From Balneicella halophila (lineage in GTDB: Bacteria > Bacteroidota > Bacteroidia > Bacteroidales > Balneicellaceae), in the NCBI RefSeq assembly GCF_003096835.1, contig NZ_QENZ01000004.1:62001-126000 (forward strand): DNA of 64,000 nt. Direction: 5' to 3'. The notes under the pieces were generated by a model. That model was not told the origin of the DNA. It did not search any database and was given only the letters and a program-made list of their open reading frames with translations. Positions 52,471-62,900 of the stretch are shown piece after piece. The position numbers were made by a program, and so were the translations under genes. Positions within the stretch are counted from its first letter, which is position 1, and every line of letters starts with the position of its first letter.

Positions 52471-54528
52471 ATGCTTTATCGATTTCTCCAATCTAACCCA
52501 GGGATTCGATTAATTTTACCGCTTATTTTAGGAATTCTCCTGGGTAATTATGTTAGTATCCAAAGCAGTTATTTGCTTTTATTACTAGGCTGTGTCTTTT
52601 TATTGAATTTTATTTTTATCAAACTCCCTTCTTTAAAGAGCAGAGGAAGTGGAAAGTTAATTTTTTTATTTCTAGTAATTTTAGGCATTTTTTTAGTTCA
52701 CCATAGTGAAGAAAGTTATGCACCTCCCAAAAATCTAAAAACACATTATATTAAAGCAATAATACTAGATGGTGCTAAAGAATCAAAATTTAATCTTTCA
52801 TTTCCCATTCGAGTTTTTATGCTGGAAAATGGAGATGAGATTCAATCTACAAATTTTAAGAGTATTGTCTATCTTCCGAAAGATAGCGTAGTGAGATCAT
52901 GGAACTATGGAGATACAATTATTGGTGAGCTTAATTTCTCTTTGCTGCATGATAATTCTAATCCTTATGCTTTTAATTACGCAAATTTTTTACAACGACG
53001 ACAAATCTATTGTACTGCAAGGGGGAAATTCGAAAATATAAAGTGGAATCCTATAGTTAGATTTTCTATTTACAGATTTGCAAGAGAGGTACAAGAGCAT
53101 CTCAGTGGTATATTAGAAAAGTATATTCCAGATGTAGAAGCAAGTGGATTTTTGCAAGCGATGACTTTAGGAAATAAATCTGAACTAAATACTGAGGTTC
53201 AAAGTAATTTTTCGACTTCTGGAGTCATTCATGTTTTGGCGGTTTCGGGACTGCATGTAGGAATCCTATTTTTATTGATAAATATAGTTTTGCGTCCATT
53301 GAGAGGAAGTAAACGAGGAAGAATATTCTTAGTCTGCACTGGGGTGACTACAATATGGGCATTTGCCTTTGTTTCTGGTTTATCTGTATCGGTGATTCGG
53401 GCTGCTACTATGTTTAGTATGATGCAATTTGCTTTACTAAGTTTGAGACCTTATCGTATTTATAATACTATCGCAATCTCTGCATTTCTTTTATTACTTT
53501 ACAATCCCTTTTATATTTACGAAGTTGGTTTTCAATTATCATATTTTGCAGTGCTTGCTATCGTTACTTTTATGCCTCTTTGGGAAAAGAAGATTCAAAG
53601 AAAAAACAGATGGTTTGATAAGTTCAGACAACTGATATTTGTTTCCCTGGCAGCTCAGCTTGGTGTTGCTCCTCTAATTTTATATTATTTTCATCAATTA
53701 CCAACGTATTTTTTGTTAGGGAATTTAATTGTTTTGACTCTTGCACCATTTATGTTAGGAGGGAGTCTGTTAGTAATATTACTTTCAGCATTGCCTTGGC
53801 TTGCAGGCTTCTTTGGGCAAATAGTCTCTTGGTTTACTGAAATTTGTCTTTGGATTGTAAGCAGTATTGCAAAGTTACCCTATGCAACATGGATTGACTA
53901 TTCACTAGATTTCTATCAATTATTCATTATCTACAGCATTTTACTACTTTCAATCTTTTACTCTATTAAAAAAAAGGGTTTCTACTTTTTCCTGATGTTA
54001 GGAATGGTTCTCACACTCATATCTTATACTTCAATAAGAAGTTTTCAAGAGGTTAATCAAGAGATTCTCGTTGTCCATCAAGTTAACAATAGCAGTTGCT
54101 ATAGCCTACTGAAAGGTCAGAATGCAATACTATATTCTTCTAAAAATCTAACTGATAATACGATGGAGTTCGTAGTAAAACCTTTATGGGATGCAAGAGG
54201 CATTAAGAGTTCTTCAAAGGTGTTGTTATCCAAAAAAGCAACTGAGGAAAGTTCTCGTACAAAGTACAAACATTTTTTAATTAAAAGAAAGCACATTGTT
54301 CTTTGTCCATTCCAGTTGCCAAGTCTGGAGAAAGCGTTTGATATTGATATTATTGTCTTTGGAAAATATAGTGAATGGGAGAGTGCATTGAGGAATTATA
54401 ATCCGAGATTAATTATTTTAGATAGTTCTTTTTCCAATAGACAAAGCCAAAAACTCATAAAGGAGCTCTCGGCTTTATCCTATTCAGTATATGATGTTAA
54501 TTCAAAAGGTGCTTTTGTCTTAGATTAA
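52471..54528 (+). CDS. comEC: ComEC/Rec2 competence protein, lacking an intact metallo-beta-lactamase domain
   Basis: 685 residues: an N-terminal membrane and OB-like region, then the Competence domain with GVIHVLAVSGLHVGILF around residue 255 and SGLSVSVIRAATMF. The C-terminal about 170 residues resemble a remnant of the lactamase domain (HQVNNSSCYSLL, VYDVNSKGAFVLD) but have no HxHxDH zinc motif. ComEC forms the inner-membrane channel for single-stranded DNA uptake; no other competence gene is in the window. The stop overlaps the end of the opposing aminopeptidase gene by 4 bases. Confidence 0.88.
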   Translation: MLYRFLQSNPGIRLILPLILGILLGNYVSIQSSYLLLLLGCVFLLNFIFIKLPSLKSRGSGKLIFLFLVILGIFLVHHSEESYAPPKNLKTHYIKAIILDGAKESKFNLSFPIRVFMLENGDEIQSTNFKSIVYLPKDSVVRSWNYGDTIIGELNFSLLHDNSNPYAFNYANFLQRRQIYCTARGKFENIKWNPIVRFSIYRFAREVQEHLSGILEKYIPDVEASGFLQAMTLGNKSELNTEVQSNFSTSGVIHVLAVSGLHVGILFLLINIVLRPLRGSKRGRIFLVCTGVTTIWAFAFVSGLSVSVIRAATMFSMMQFALLSLRPYRIYNTIAISAFLLLLYNPFYIYEVGFQLSYFAVLAIVTFMPLWEKKIQRKNRWFDKFRQLIFVSLAAQLGVAPLILYYFHQLPTYFLLGNLIVLTLAPFMLGGSLLVILLSALPWLAGFFGQIVSWFTEICLWIVSSIAKLPYATWIDYSLDFYQLFIIYSILLLSIFYSIKKKGFYFFLMLGMVLTLISYTSIRSFQEVNQEILVVHQVNNSSCYSLLKGQNAILYSSKNLTDNTMEFVVKPLWDARGIKSSSKVLLSKKATEESSRTKYKHFLIKRKHIVLCPFQLPSLEKAFDIDIIVFGKYSEWESALRNYNPRLIILDSSFSNRQSQKLIKELSALSYSVYDVNSKGAFVLD

Positions 54529-55916
54529 CGACCACTTTTTATGCAATCTTGTACTTCATCAATGGTAATAGGTATTCTCTTGTCACCTAAAATTTCACAA
54601 CCCTTTTTCGTGATGAGTAGATCATCTTCTAAACGAACACCTCCAAAATCTAAATAATCATTAAGCTTGTCATAATTTATAAAGTCTGTGAACTTGTTTT
54701 CGGACTTCCAAAGATTTATCAAATCAGGAATAAAATAGATGCCGGGTTCATTAGTGATAACGAAATCCTCTTCTAGTTTTCTGCCTAATCGCAAGTAGGC
54801 CAAACCAAATTGCTCACTTCGCTTAACTTTATCGTTGTAACCTACATAATCTTCACCATAGTCTTCCATGTCATGTACATCCATACCCATCATATGTCCT
54901 AGTCCATGAGGCATAAATAGGGCATGAGCTCCAACTTTTACAGCATTCTCAACATCACCTTTCATGATGCCTAAGTCCTTTAACCCCTCAGCCATTATTT
55001 TACACGCAATTAAGTGTAGTTTTTTATAGGTTTCTCCAGGTCTTGCTAAATCTTTGATAGTGTTATTTACTTTTAAAACAATGGAATAAATTTCCTTCTG
55101 TTTAGTTGTAAATTCTCCACCTACGGGTGATGTACGAGTACAATCCGAAGCATAACCTGTAAGCCCTTCAGCTCCACAATCAGTGAGCATCAACCGACCT
55201 TTAGTAAGAATTCCATCATGAGAATGATTATGTAAAGTTTGTCCGTTTTGGCTCAATATGATAGGGAAAGATATACCGGCACCTTGTGAGAGAGCGACAC
55301 CTTCGATAGCTCCAGCGATTTCTCTTTCGCTTACTCCAGGATGACACATCCGCATTGCAGTTGTATGCATATCATACGCTATATTGCAAGCTTTTCTTAT
55401 TTCCTCTATTTCAATGGCTTCTTTTTTAGAGCGCATGTCAACCAAAGCTTTTATTAGTTTTTCAGAGGCTTTACTTTGAACGTAAGTATATTTTATACCT
55501 AATAAATTGCTTATTCTTAAAATATTATTGGCTCGATATGGAGGGAGATAATGAATCTCTCTATCAATATTTTGTGATAGAAATGAATCTAATTTTTTTA
55601 ATGGCATAGTTTCATTGACACCTACCTGAGCAGCTATATCTTTAACCTTAGGTTGTGTACCCATCCAAATAATATCGTCAATTTCAAAATCATTGGCAAA
55701 AATATATTCTTTACCATTATCAATGTCAATAACGGCAGCAAACCCCGGACTATTAATTCCGAATAAATATCGGAAAGTACTGTCTTGCCTGTAGCGATAG
55801 GTATTAGCCGTAGCATTCATTGGTGATTCGTCATTGCCCAAGAATAACATTAGTCCTTTTTTTACTGCTGTTGCCAGTTTTTGTCTTCTATTTTTGTAAA
55901 CTTTTGTATCAAACAT
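54525..55916 (-). CDS. Xaa-Pro aminopeptidase (M24B)
   Basis: 463 residues: an aminopeptidase P N-terminal domain (FLGNDESPMNATANTY, FRYLFGINSPG), then the pita-bread catalytic domain with the metal ligands in LTDCGAEGL, ASDCTRTSP, PHGLGHMMGMDVHD, TNEPGIYF and GGVRLEDD. It removes N-terminal residues before proline in the cytoplasm. Preceded after 14 bases by the TetR-like gene. Confidence 0.95.
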   Translation of the reverse strand: MFDTKVYKNRRQKLATAVKKGLMLFLGNDESPMNATANTYRYRQDSTFRYLFGINSPGFAAVIDIDNGKEYIFANDFEIDDIIWMGTQPKVKDIAAQVGVNETMPLKKLDSFLSQNIDREIHYLPPYRANNILRISNLLGIKYTYVQSKASEKLIKALVDMRSKKEAIEIEEIRKACNIAYDMHTTAMRMCHPGVSEREIAGAIEGVALSQGAGISFPIILSQNGQTLHNHSHDGILTKGRLMLTDCGAEGLTGYASDCTRTSPVGGEFTTKQKEIYSIVLKVNNTIKDLARPGETYKKLHLIACKIMAEGLKDLGIMKGDVENAVKVGAHALFMPHGLGHMMGMDVHDMEDYGEDYVGYNDKVKRSEQFGLAYLRLGRKLEEDFVITNEPGIYFIPDLINLWKSENKFTDFINYDKLNDYLDFGGVRLEDDLLITKKGCEILGDKRIPITIDEVQDCIKSGR

Positions 55917-55930
55917 ATTGTCATTATTTT

Positions 55931-56557
55931 TTAGTGTCCAAAATTAAGTACGGTGTATAATTGTTTACGTTGTTTATAGTATTGCAAACCATCTTCATTT
56001 GCGTTAGTGCGTATAAATTGGTCTATAAGTCTAGAGAAAACAGTAGAAAATGTAAATTCAGACGCAGGATAAATTTCAGGATCATGAATTTCATTTAATT
56101 TACTGATGTAAAGACGAGCCATCATTTCTACACTTATATCTTTCTTGTATATTTTTTGAGCGATGCCTTTTTCAATATTCTTTTTTACTTTATCATATAT
56201 GTATGCCAGCCTCTCTTGGATATGTTTTTCATAGATAGTAGGGAATTGCTTTTTCAACCCTAAAGTCGTGCCTGGGCTTAAATAATGAAATCTTTTATTG
56301 ATTTCTTGTCCTACAATCAGCAGAATATCTATCGCATTCATATTCTCAAAGTCAGTGTCTTTAAATATTTGCTCGAATGAAGCTCGTTCATAAGCTAAAA
56401 GTTGCTCTACCAAATTACTGAGCGAACCATACTTTAAAAGCACATTAGTCGCATCTATGCCATTTTTCTCAGCATCTTCAATAGAACTGTTTTTCAGTCC
56501 GTATTTATATATAAAGAGACGAATTTTCTTTAATTCTTCTTCATTCTCAAAATCCAT
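55931..56557 (-). CDS. TetR-family-like protein with degenerate DNA-binding region
   Basis: 208 residues. The C-terminal about 130 residues follow a TetR ligand domain common in Bacteroidetes (INKRFHYLSPGTTLGLKKQ, KNIEKGIAQKIYKKDISVEM, FSRLIDQFIRT). The N-terminus has the TetR helix spacing (SSIEDAEKNGIDATNVLLKY, then GSLSNLVEQLL), but the canonical ITVRDIA-AGVSKGTLYHYF-type pattern is blurred: no clear glycine turn and no Y-x-YF recognition end. It may be a diverged regulator or a former regulator. It lies between rnr and the aminopeptidase gene. Confidence 0.6.
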   Translation of the reverse strand: MDFENEEELKKIRLFIYKYGLKNSSIEDAEKNGIDATNVLLKYGSLSNLVEQLLAYERASFEQIFKDTDFENMNAIDILLIVGQEINKRFHYLSPGTTLGLKKQFPTIYEKHIQERLAYIYDKVKKNIEKGIAQKIYKKDISVEMMARLYISKLNEIHDPEIYPASEFTFSTVFSRLIDQFIRTNANEDGLQYYKQRKQLYTVLNFGH

Positions 56558-56598
56558 AAGCTGTATCTAAAAACAATCTTTTAAAATTACAAAAAAAA

Positions 56599-58713
56599 TC
56601 AAGATACTAATTCAAAATCTAACTGTTTTGCAGCTAAGTCTGCCTGGGCAACTTGTACTTTTATTTGATCGCCAAGCTGAAACTTTTTATGATGGTATTT
56701 CCCCCTGATGCAATAATTATCTTCATCAAAGATATATTGGTCACCTTCGAGAGTACGTAAAGGTATCATTCCCTCACATTTATTTTCATTGAGTTCGACA
56801 TAAATTCCCCAGTTAGTCACACCGGATATCGTTCCCTCAAAAACTTCACCTAATTTATCTTGCATGAATTCTACCTGCTTGTATTTTATAGAATCACGTT
56901 CTGCATTAGCGGCAAGTTTCTCTCGGTTTGAACTGTGTTCACATTTTTCTTCATAAACCTCTTCGTCTGCTGAAGGTTTTCCATCGAAATAATCTTGTAG
57001 TAATCGATGAACCATCACATCTGGATATCGGCGTATAGGTGAGGTGAAGTGTGTGTAATAATCAAAATTCAATCCATAATGTCCAATGTTCTCAGTAGAG
57101 TAAATGGCTTTAGACATAGAGCGGATTGCCAAAGTTTCAATAAGGTTTTGTTCCTTTCTACCTTCTACTTTCTTCAGAATATCATTTAATGATTTTGTTA
57201 TGTTCTGTTTCTGGGGATCAGGAACTCTGTATCCAAATTTAGCTACAAATGTAGTGAAACTCCGTATTTTTTCAGGATCTGGGTTGTCATGGATACGGTA
57301 AACGAATGTCTTTGGTTTCTCTTTCTTTCCTATCGATCTTGCAACATATTTATTAGCTAAGAGCATAAATTCCTCAATGAGTTTATTGGCATCTTTGGAT
57401 TCTTTGAAAAATACACTCAGAGGTTTACCATTTTCATCCAAAATGAACTTCACTTCACTTCGATGAAAGTCAATACTTCCCTTAGTAAAACGTTCTTTTC
57501 TGATTAATTTTGCTAACTTGTCAAGTGTTAAAATTTCTTCAGAATAATCACCATTTCCAGTTTCTATTACTTGTTGTACTTCCTCATATGCAAATCGGCG
57601 ATCAGAATTTATTATCGTACGTCCTATCCAACTTTTATGTACTTTAGCATTATCATCCATCTCGAAAACTACTGAAAACGTAAGCTTATCTTCATTCGGA
57701 CGTAGAGAGCAAAGGTTATTAGACAAGACCTCTGGTAGCATCGGTACTACACGGTCAACTAGATATACTGAAGTAGCTCGCTTGTAAGCTTCCTTGTCAA
57801 GTATAGAACCAGGCTTTACATAGTGTGAAACATCTGCAATGTGAACTCCAACTTCCCAATTTCCATTTTCTAGCTTTCGTAATGACAGGGCATCATCAAA
57901 GTCTTTTGCGGTGGCAGGATCAATGGTGAATGTAGTAACATTTCGAAAATCCTTACGTCTTTTTATCTCGCTTTGAGTAATTTCTGTTGGCAACTCTACA
58001 GCAGCCCGTTCTACTTTGCTTGGAAATTTTGAGGGCAGTCCGTATTCAGCCAAAATAGCATGCATCTCAGTGTCATTTTCGCCTGGAGCTCCAAGTACTT
58101 CCACGATTTTCCCCATTGGGTTTTTAGCTTTTGCTGGGAAGTCTGTAATCTCAGCAATGGCTATTTTACCATCTTTTGCACCTTTTAGTAACGCTATAGG
58201 AACAAAGATATCATAAGGCATGTTTTTATCTTTTGGCATTAAAAAGGCAAAGTCTTTCAGCACCTCCAACGTACCTACAAATCGTATCTTTTTACGTTCT
58301 AAAATTTCTACAATTTCACCCTCAGGTTTTCTTTTCTTTCGTGGCGGGAATAAATATACCTTTACTCGATCACCAGGCAATGCTTTGAAAGTATTTTGAG
58401 CCGCAACAAAGATGTCTTGGTCTTTATCTTCTACCATTACATACGCATTGCCACTTGCCGTCATATCTACAATTCCTTCAGCATAGCTGCGTGATACCTT
58501 TAATCGAAATTTTCCCCTGTCACTCTGTGTTAATACTCCATCATCAACAAGGCTTTCAAGCATTTTTATAAGTCTTTGGCGCTCTGGGAAAGTTTTGAAT
58601 TTTAGTTGACGGGCTATTTGTTTATAATTAAAATTTTTATTTGGATAATTTTTGAAAATACCCAATACTGTAGTTTCTAGCATTTCTGCTGTTAACTTTT
58701 TATTTCGTGTCAT
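56599..58713 (-). CDS. rnr: Ribonuclease R
   Basis: 704 residues from the ATG at 58713 (MTRNKKLTAEMLETTVL); the frame extends 45 bases further into thyA, which I reject. An N-terminal winged-helix (NYKQIARQLKF), cold-shock-type domains, the RNB catalytic domain (FTIDPATAKDFDDAL, with the acidic residues) and a C-terminal S1 domain (GEVFEGTISGVTNWGIYVEL) are in the usual order. It degrades structured RNA 3'-5'. Confidence 0.95.
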   Translation of the reverse strand: MTRNKKLTAEMLETTVLGIFKNYPNKNFNYKQIARQLKFKTFPERQRLIKMLESLVDDGVLTQSDRGKFRLKVSRSYAEGIVDMTASGNAYVMVEDKDQDIFVAAQNTFKALPGDRVKVYLFPPRKKRKPEGEIVEILERKKIRFVGTLEVLKDFAFLMPKDKNMPYDIFVPIALLKGAKDGKIAIAEITDFPAKAKNPMGKIVEVLGAPGENDTEMHAILAEYGLPSKFPSKVERAAVELPTEITQSEIKRRKDFRNVTTFTIDPATAKDFDDALSLRKLENGNWEVGVHIADVSHYVKPGSILDKEAYKRATSVYLVDRVVPMLPEVLSNNLCSLRPNEDKLTFSVVFEMDDNAKVHKSWIGRTIINSDRRFAYEEVQQVIETGNGDYSEEILTLDKLAKLIRKERFTKGSIDFHRSEVKFILDENGKPLSVFFKESKDANKLIEEFMLLANKYVARSIGKKEKPKTFVYRIHDNPDPEKIRSFTTFVAKFGYRVPDPQKQNITKSLNDILKKVEGRKEQNLIETLAIRSMSKAIYSTENIGHYGLNFDYYTHFTSPIRRYPDVMVHRLLQDYFDGKPSADEEVYEEKCEHSSNREKLAANAERDSIKYKQVEFMQDKLGEVFEGTISGVTNWGIYVELNENKCEGMIPLRTLEGDQYIFDEDNYCIRGKYHHKKFQLGDQIKVQVAQADLAAKQLDFELVS

Positions 58714-58747
58714 ATTATTGTATTTTTTTAATTGTTTTGCACAATTA

Positions 58748-59542
58748 TTATACCGCAACCTTACCTTTTATATGAGGGTAGGGGTTGTAATCTGTCAATG
58801 TAAAGTCTTCAAATTTAAAATCGAAAATGCTATTTATTTCTGGATTGATTAGCATCTTTGGAAGCGCTCTGGGAGTACGAGTTAGTTGCAGTTTTACTTG
58901 CTCCAAATGGTTTTTGTAAATATGAGCATCACCAAAGGTATGTACAAAGTCACCAGGTGCTAAATCACACACTTGTGCCATCATCATAGTAAGTAGTGCA
59001 TAGGATGCTATATTAAAAGGGACACCAAGAAAAATATCAGCGCTGCGTTGATATAATTGGCATGATAACTTACCATTAGTAACATATAACTGAAACAGCG
59101 TGTGGCAAGGCGGTAGTGCCATAGTTTCAATATCAGCAGGATTCCATGCTGTCACGATATGGCGCCTTGATTCAGGATTATTCTTGATGCTATCTACAAC
59201 TTGCGTTATTTGATCAATTGATTCATAGGTTCCTTTAGGCCATGAACGCCATTGGTAACCATACACTTTACCAAGGTCTGCATTTTCATCAGCCCATTCA
59301 TCCCAAATCCGAACACCATTATCTTTAAGGTATTTTATGTTTGTATCACCGGTAAGAAACCACAATAGTTCGTGAATAATGGACTTTAAATGTAGTTTTT
59401 TTGTGGTAAGCAATGGAAATCCCTCACTTAAGTCAAAACGCATTTGATGACCAAAAATACTGAGCGTGCCCGTACCTGTTCGGTCATCACGTGCAGTACC
59501 TTCCTCGAGTACTCTTTGTAGCAATTGGTGATATTGTCGCAT
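58748..59542 (-). CDS. thyA: Thymidylate synthase
   Basis: 264 residues, exactly the E. coli length. [36 protein letters not shown] in two parts, the catalytic Cys146 in [13 protein letters not shown] and [18 protein letters not shown] are all present. It makes dTMP from dUMP with methylene-tetrahydrofolate. Upstream neighbour is the CNNM protein after 5 bases. Confidence 0.99.
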   Translation of the reverse strand: MRQYHQLLQRVLEEGTARDDRTGTGTLSIFGHQMRFDLSEGFPLLTTKKLHLKSIIHELLWFLTGDTNIKYLKDNGVRIWDEWADENADLGKVYGYQWRSWPKGTYESIDQITQVVDSIKNNPESRRHIVTAWNPADIETMALPPCHTLFQLYVTNGKLSCQLYQRSADIFLGVPFNIASYALLTMMMAQVCDLAPGDFVHTFGDAHIYKNHLEQVKLQLTRTPRALPKMLINPEINSIFDFKFEDFTLTDYNPYPHIKGKVAV

Positions 59543-59547
59543 GGTAT

Positions 59548-60846
59548 TTATTCGTTATTTTTTTGATCCTTTATGGATAATTGTACTTTTTCAATCCGTG
59601 TATTGGTCACTTCTAATATTTTGAACGAAAAGTATTCATTGATATGGATTTCTTCATTAATCTTAGGAATATCTTCTTTAATATGAAGAATCAGTCCTGC
59701 AATTGTTTCATAATCATCTTCATTGGGAAGATACAGATTGTATTTATCATTCAAATAATCAATCTCTTGTCGTCCTGAGAAAATATATTCCGTGTCACTG
59801 ATTTTCTTTTCAATCAAGTCGTTTTTATCATGCTCATCTTCTATCTCGCCAAAAATCTCTTCCATAATATCTTCAAGGGTAACGATACCCTCAGTCCCTC
59901 CAAATTCATCTACGACTACAGCAATACCTTTGTTTTCTTCATTGAGTCGCCGTAACACTTTTTGGGCAGGCATCGATTCAGGCACTATGGGGACATCGCT
60001 GACCATAGCTTTAATCGATTTTGGATTTCGAAACAAAACAGAAGAATGAACGTAACCAATGATATTATCGATACTTTCTTTGAAGACTATGACCCGAGCA
60101 TAACCGGTTTCTATAAAAAGTTGTTTTACAGTCTCGACATCTTCTGATAGTTCAACTGCAGCAATCTCAGTACGAGGTATCAAACATTCTTTAATCTTTA
60201 TTTCTGAGAAATCTAAGGCATTTTTAAAGATTTTAATGTCTTGGCTCTCGATTGAGTGCTCATCTTCTTGATTATCTTCAGCCACTTCCTCTTCAATAAG
60301 CGTATCTAAATCTATTTTTCCAAAAACAAATTCAGTCTTGTAGTTGTCCGATTTATCACCTAGAATATATCGACTAACAAAAAAAGAAAAGAACATCGTT
60401 AATTTGGCAAGAGGATAAAGGATGATATATATAATAATACCAGGAATGGCAAGTATCGACAGCATCTTGTTAGGGCTTATACTAAATAAAATTTTAGGTA
60501 AAAATTCTGCTGTAAGTATGATGATGAATGCTAAAGCTATAATTTGAATAACAAGTACCCAATGCGGAAAATTACGGATAAAGTTGTCAGAAAAAACTTG
60601 ATCCACCATAAACTGGGAAGAATAAATACCATAGACAATAAGTGCAAAGATATTTCCCATTACCATAGTGGTAATATACTGCGTTGGATTTCTATAAAAT
60701 AAATGTAATATTCGAGCTGTTAGAGTTTCTTGCTTGATAATTAATTCTAATTTCAGCTTATTAGACGAGACAAAAGCTACCTCCATTCCGGAGAAAAAAG
60801 CGGATAGCAGAATGCTACAAATAATAATAGAAATTGTAGTTACCAT
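59548..60846 (-). CDS. CNNM/CorC-family membrane protein (DUF21-CBS-CorC_HlyC)
   Basis: 432 residues: a DUF21 membrane domain with about four helices ([19 protein letters not shown] at the start), a pair of CBS domains ([32 protein letters not shown]), and a C-terminal CorC_HlyC domain. It is probably an Mg2+ or Na+-linked cation transporter. In gliding Bacteroidetes the related protein is GldE, but here it is not next to ssb or gldD. Followed by thyA and preceded by lptC. Confidence 0.9.
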   Translation of the reverse strand: MVTTISIIICSILLSAFFSGMEVAFVSSNKLKLELIIKQETLTARILHLFYRNPTQYITTMVMGNIFALIVYGIYSSQFMVDQVFSDNFIRNFPHWVLVIQIIALAFIIILTAEFLPKILFSISPNKMLSILAIPGIIIYIILYPLAKLTMFFSFFVSRYILGDKSDNYKTEFVFGKIDLDTLIEEEVAEDNQEDEHSIESQDIKIFKNALDFSEIKIKECLIPRTEIAAVELSEDVETVKQLFIETGYARVIVFKESIDNIIGYVHSSVLFRNPKSIKAMVSDVPIVPESMPAQKVLRRLNEENKGIAVVVDEFGGTEGIVTLEDIMEEIFGEIEDEHDKNDLIEKKISDTEYIFSGRQEIDYLNDKYNLYLPNEDDYETIAGLILHIKEDIPKINEEIHINEYFSFKILEVTNTRIEKVQLSIKDQKNNE

Positions 60847-60868
60847 ATACGAACAAAGATAGTAATTT

Positions 60869-61519
60869 TTATCGTGTCTCTGGTTGCTTTTTATTCAGCT
60901 TATCAGAAGTGATACTATCTTGGTTTTTGCGAAGTTCAATGTTTTCATAGTTCACCTCGCCTTGTGTAATATTATAGAAAACGGGGTTATTAAAGGCTAA
61001 GTCAGACTGAAAACCTTCGGCTACAGCATCTCTTATTTGATTAAGTTTGTTGATAACAATTTTAGCATCTGAGTGTACAAGATTTTTTTGTTGTTCAATA
61101 AAAACGTAGTCAGTCACTGCCATTGTGCTATCTTGTTTACGCTCAATAGTTACATTACCCCAAAGCTCATAATATTGCTCTGGCTCTATTACATAGGCAG
61201 AGTCTGCCGTTAATTCAAAGTTGGTGTTTGAAATGGAGTCGTATTGCCAAACATGTATACCATCTGGACAAATGTAAATGTAAGGATTATCGTCTTTATA
61301 TTGTTCAATTGTTTTAGGAATGTAGGCTTTGAACGTCACTATTCCATTTCTGGATTGTTTGATTTCGATGTTTTTACCAACGATTTCTGGTTTAGTCGAT
61401 TCATTCAGTTCTTCCCAATCCTTGATAGTGTTTTTGTTAGTACAAGAATAAAAAAACACTGCCCCAACTAATATCAGGGCAATGTCTCTTAAAATTATAT
61501 TCTGTGATGTGAAAATCAC
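60869..61519 (-). CDS. lptC: LPS export protein LptC (lipoprotein form)
   Basis: 216 residues. ALILVGAVFFYSC is a lipoprotein signal with Cys at about residue 26. NGIVTFKAYIPKT, YICPDGIHVWQYDS, LTADSAYVIEPEQYYELWGNV and FNNPVF match the LptC beta-jellyroll family of Bacteroidetes. LptC takes lipopolysaccharide from LptB2FG towards LptA. It follows a TPR protein and precedes the CNNM protein. Confidence 0.85.
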   Translation of the reverse strand: MIFTSQNIILRDIALILVGAVFFYSCTNKNTIKDWEELNESTKPEIVGKNIEIKQSRNGIVTFKAYIPKTIEQYKDDNPYIYICPDGIHVWQYDSISNTNFELTADSAYVIEPEQYYELWGNVTIERKQDSTMAVTDYVFIEQQKNLVHSDAKIVINKLNQIRDAVAEGFQSDLAFNNPVFYNITQGEVNYENIELRKNQDSITSDKLNKKQPETR

Positions 61520-61540
61520 TTGCTATATTTTTTAATAATC

Positions 61541-62866
61541 TTATTTACAACGTACTGTAGTTGTACCACCAATCCATCCGCCTACACTTACAGATTGTCC
61601 TTTTTTAATAGAGTGGAAGAATAACTCGTCACAAGGAGGGAAGTACCCGCTACATCTATTGATGAAAGCTTGTGCTTCGCTAGCAGTTTCGGGGTCATTC
61701 TTGGCTTGTGCTGCTTTATCGACTGCAGCCCATACTGCTTTAGATCTTGTAATTAAATCACCTTTTGAAGAACCTAAGTATGCTTTTGCAATAATCAATT
61801 TTGGCTTACCCCAGTCTGGTCTAATTTCTAGAGCTTTGTTTGCTTCTGTACGTACAGTGCTGTAACGACTCTCTGCTAAGGCGATATTTGCTAACATGTA
61901 ATGAATGTCTGCCTTACGTAGCTGGTCTGTTTCCATGTTACTTGCTTCTTGAATATACTTCTTAGCTTGAGTCATGTCTTTTGCTTTAAGGTAACGAATA
62001 CCTAATGAAAGAGCTGCCTCTGATGTAGGTGCAATTTTGTATAAACTTTCTGCGATATCAGCATACAATTGTGAGTCAGTACACTCAAAACGGTTTAGGA
62101 TACGAACGATTGATAATAACTCTTCTTTGTTATTTTTGTTCTCTTCATATTTTGATGCAAAGATGTTCTGTAATGTATTACAATCTGCAGCTTCTGAAAG
62201 AATAAAATATTGCTGAACATTATTCAACGCTTTAGCTGTCCTCTTCAATACTTTAGGATTTTTTTCAACATCATAAATGTTGTTAATCAATGTATTGAAT
62301 TTGATGAAGTTGTTAACTACTTCGTCTTTACCAATTTTCCCATTTTTATATAAATCTGTTGTCGCAGCCATAGCTCTGTCTATAACGGTAGCTTCAGACT
62401 CAACACCAGCTTGCTCAATAGATTGCATCATATAATCGTATGCTTTCTTTACATCCTCAATGTCATTCTTTCTATAATTGTATAGATCATAACCTTTTCT
62501 TCCTAATAAATAGGCTTCATTATAATGTTTGTAATGTGCCCAATATTTAGCACGTTGATCCCATAGTTGCATTAATTCATCAATGTACTTAGTATCTTTT
62601 GTTGATTTGTACATTTCTTTTAGAATTTTATTTCCGTCACTGTAAGGGGTTAATTGAAACTTTGGTGCGTTTTCAATAACGTATTTCCAGTGTGGATATG
62701 CATCCTTATAATTCTTGTTTTTAAACATTTCTTGATACATAGATGCTTCCATCAATGTTTTTACACTGTCTGTTCCAAACTTTGATTGTGTGTCTTTGCA
62801 TTGTAATTGCCCCATAGCGAAGAAGGCTATAGTTAGCATAATTACTGTTGTTACTACTTTTTTCAT
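61541..62866 (-). CDS. Exported tetratricopeptide repeat protein
   Basis: 441 residues with a Sec signal peptide (MKKVVTTVIMLTIAFFAMGQ) and helical repeats (EAYLLGRKGYDLYNYR, LGIRYLKAKDMTQAKKYIQ, YMLANIALAESRYSTVR). The tail has a few cysteines (CSGYFPPCDELF) and ends TTTVRCK. It probably sits in the periplasm or is attached to the outer membrane. Function unknown; the neighbouring outer-membrane barrel and LptC suggest envelope work. Confidence 0.82.
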   Translation of the reverse strand: MKKVVTTVIMLTIAFFAMGQLQCKDTQSKFGTDSVKTLMEASMYQEMFKNKNYKDAYPHWKYVIENAPKFQLTPYSDGNKILKEMYKSTKDTKYIDELMQLWDQRAKYWAHYKHYNEAYLLGRKGYDLYNYRKNDIEDVKKAYDYMMQSIEQAGVESEATVIDRAMAATTDLYKNGKIGKDEVVNNFIKFNTLINNIYDVEKNPKVLKRTAKALNNVQQYFILSEAADCNTLQNIFASKYEENKNNKEELLSIVRILNRFECTDSQLYADIAESLYKIAPTSEAALSLGIRYLKAKDMTQAKKYIQEASNMETDQLRKADIHYMLANIALAESRYSTVRTEANKALEIRPDWGKPKLIIAKAYLGSSKGDLITRSKAVWAAVDKAAQAKNDPETASEAQAFINRCSGYFPPCDELFFHSIKKGQSVSVGGWIGGTTTVRCK

Positions 62867-62900
62867 CTTATTTTGCTGTTTTTAAAATTTTCATCTTTTT

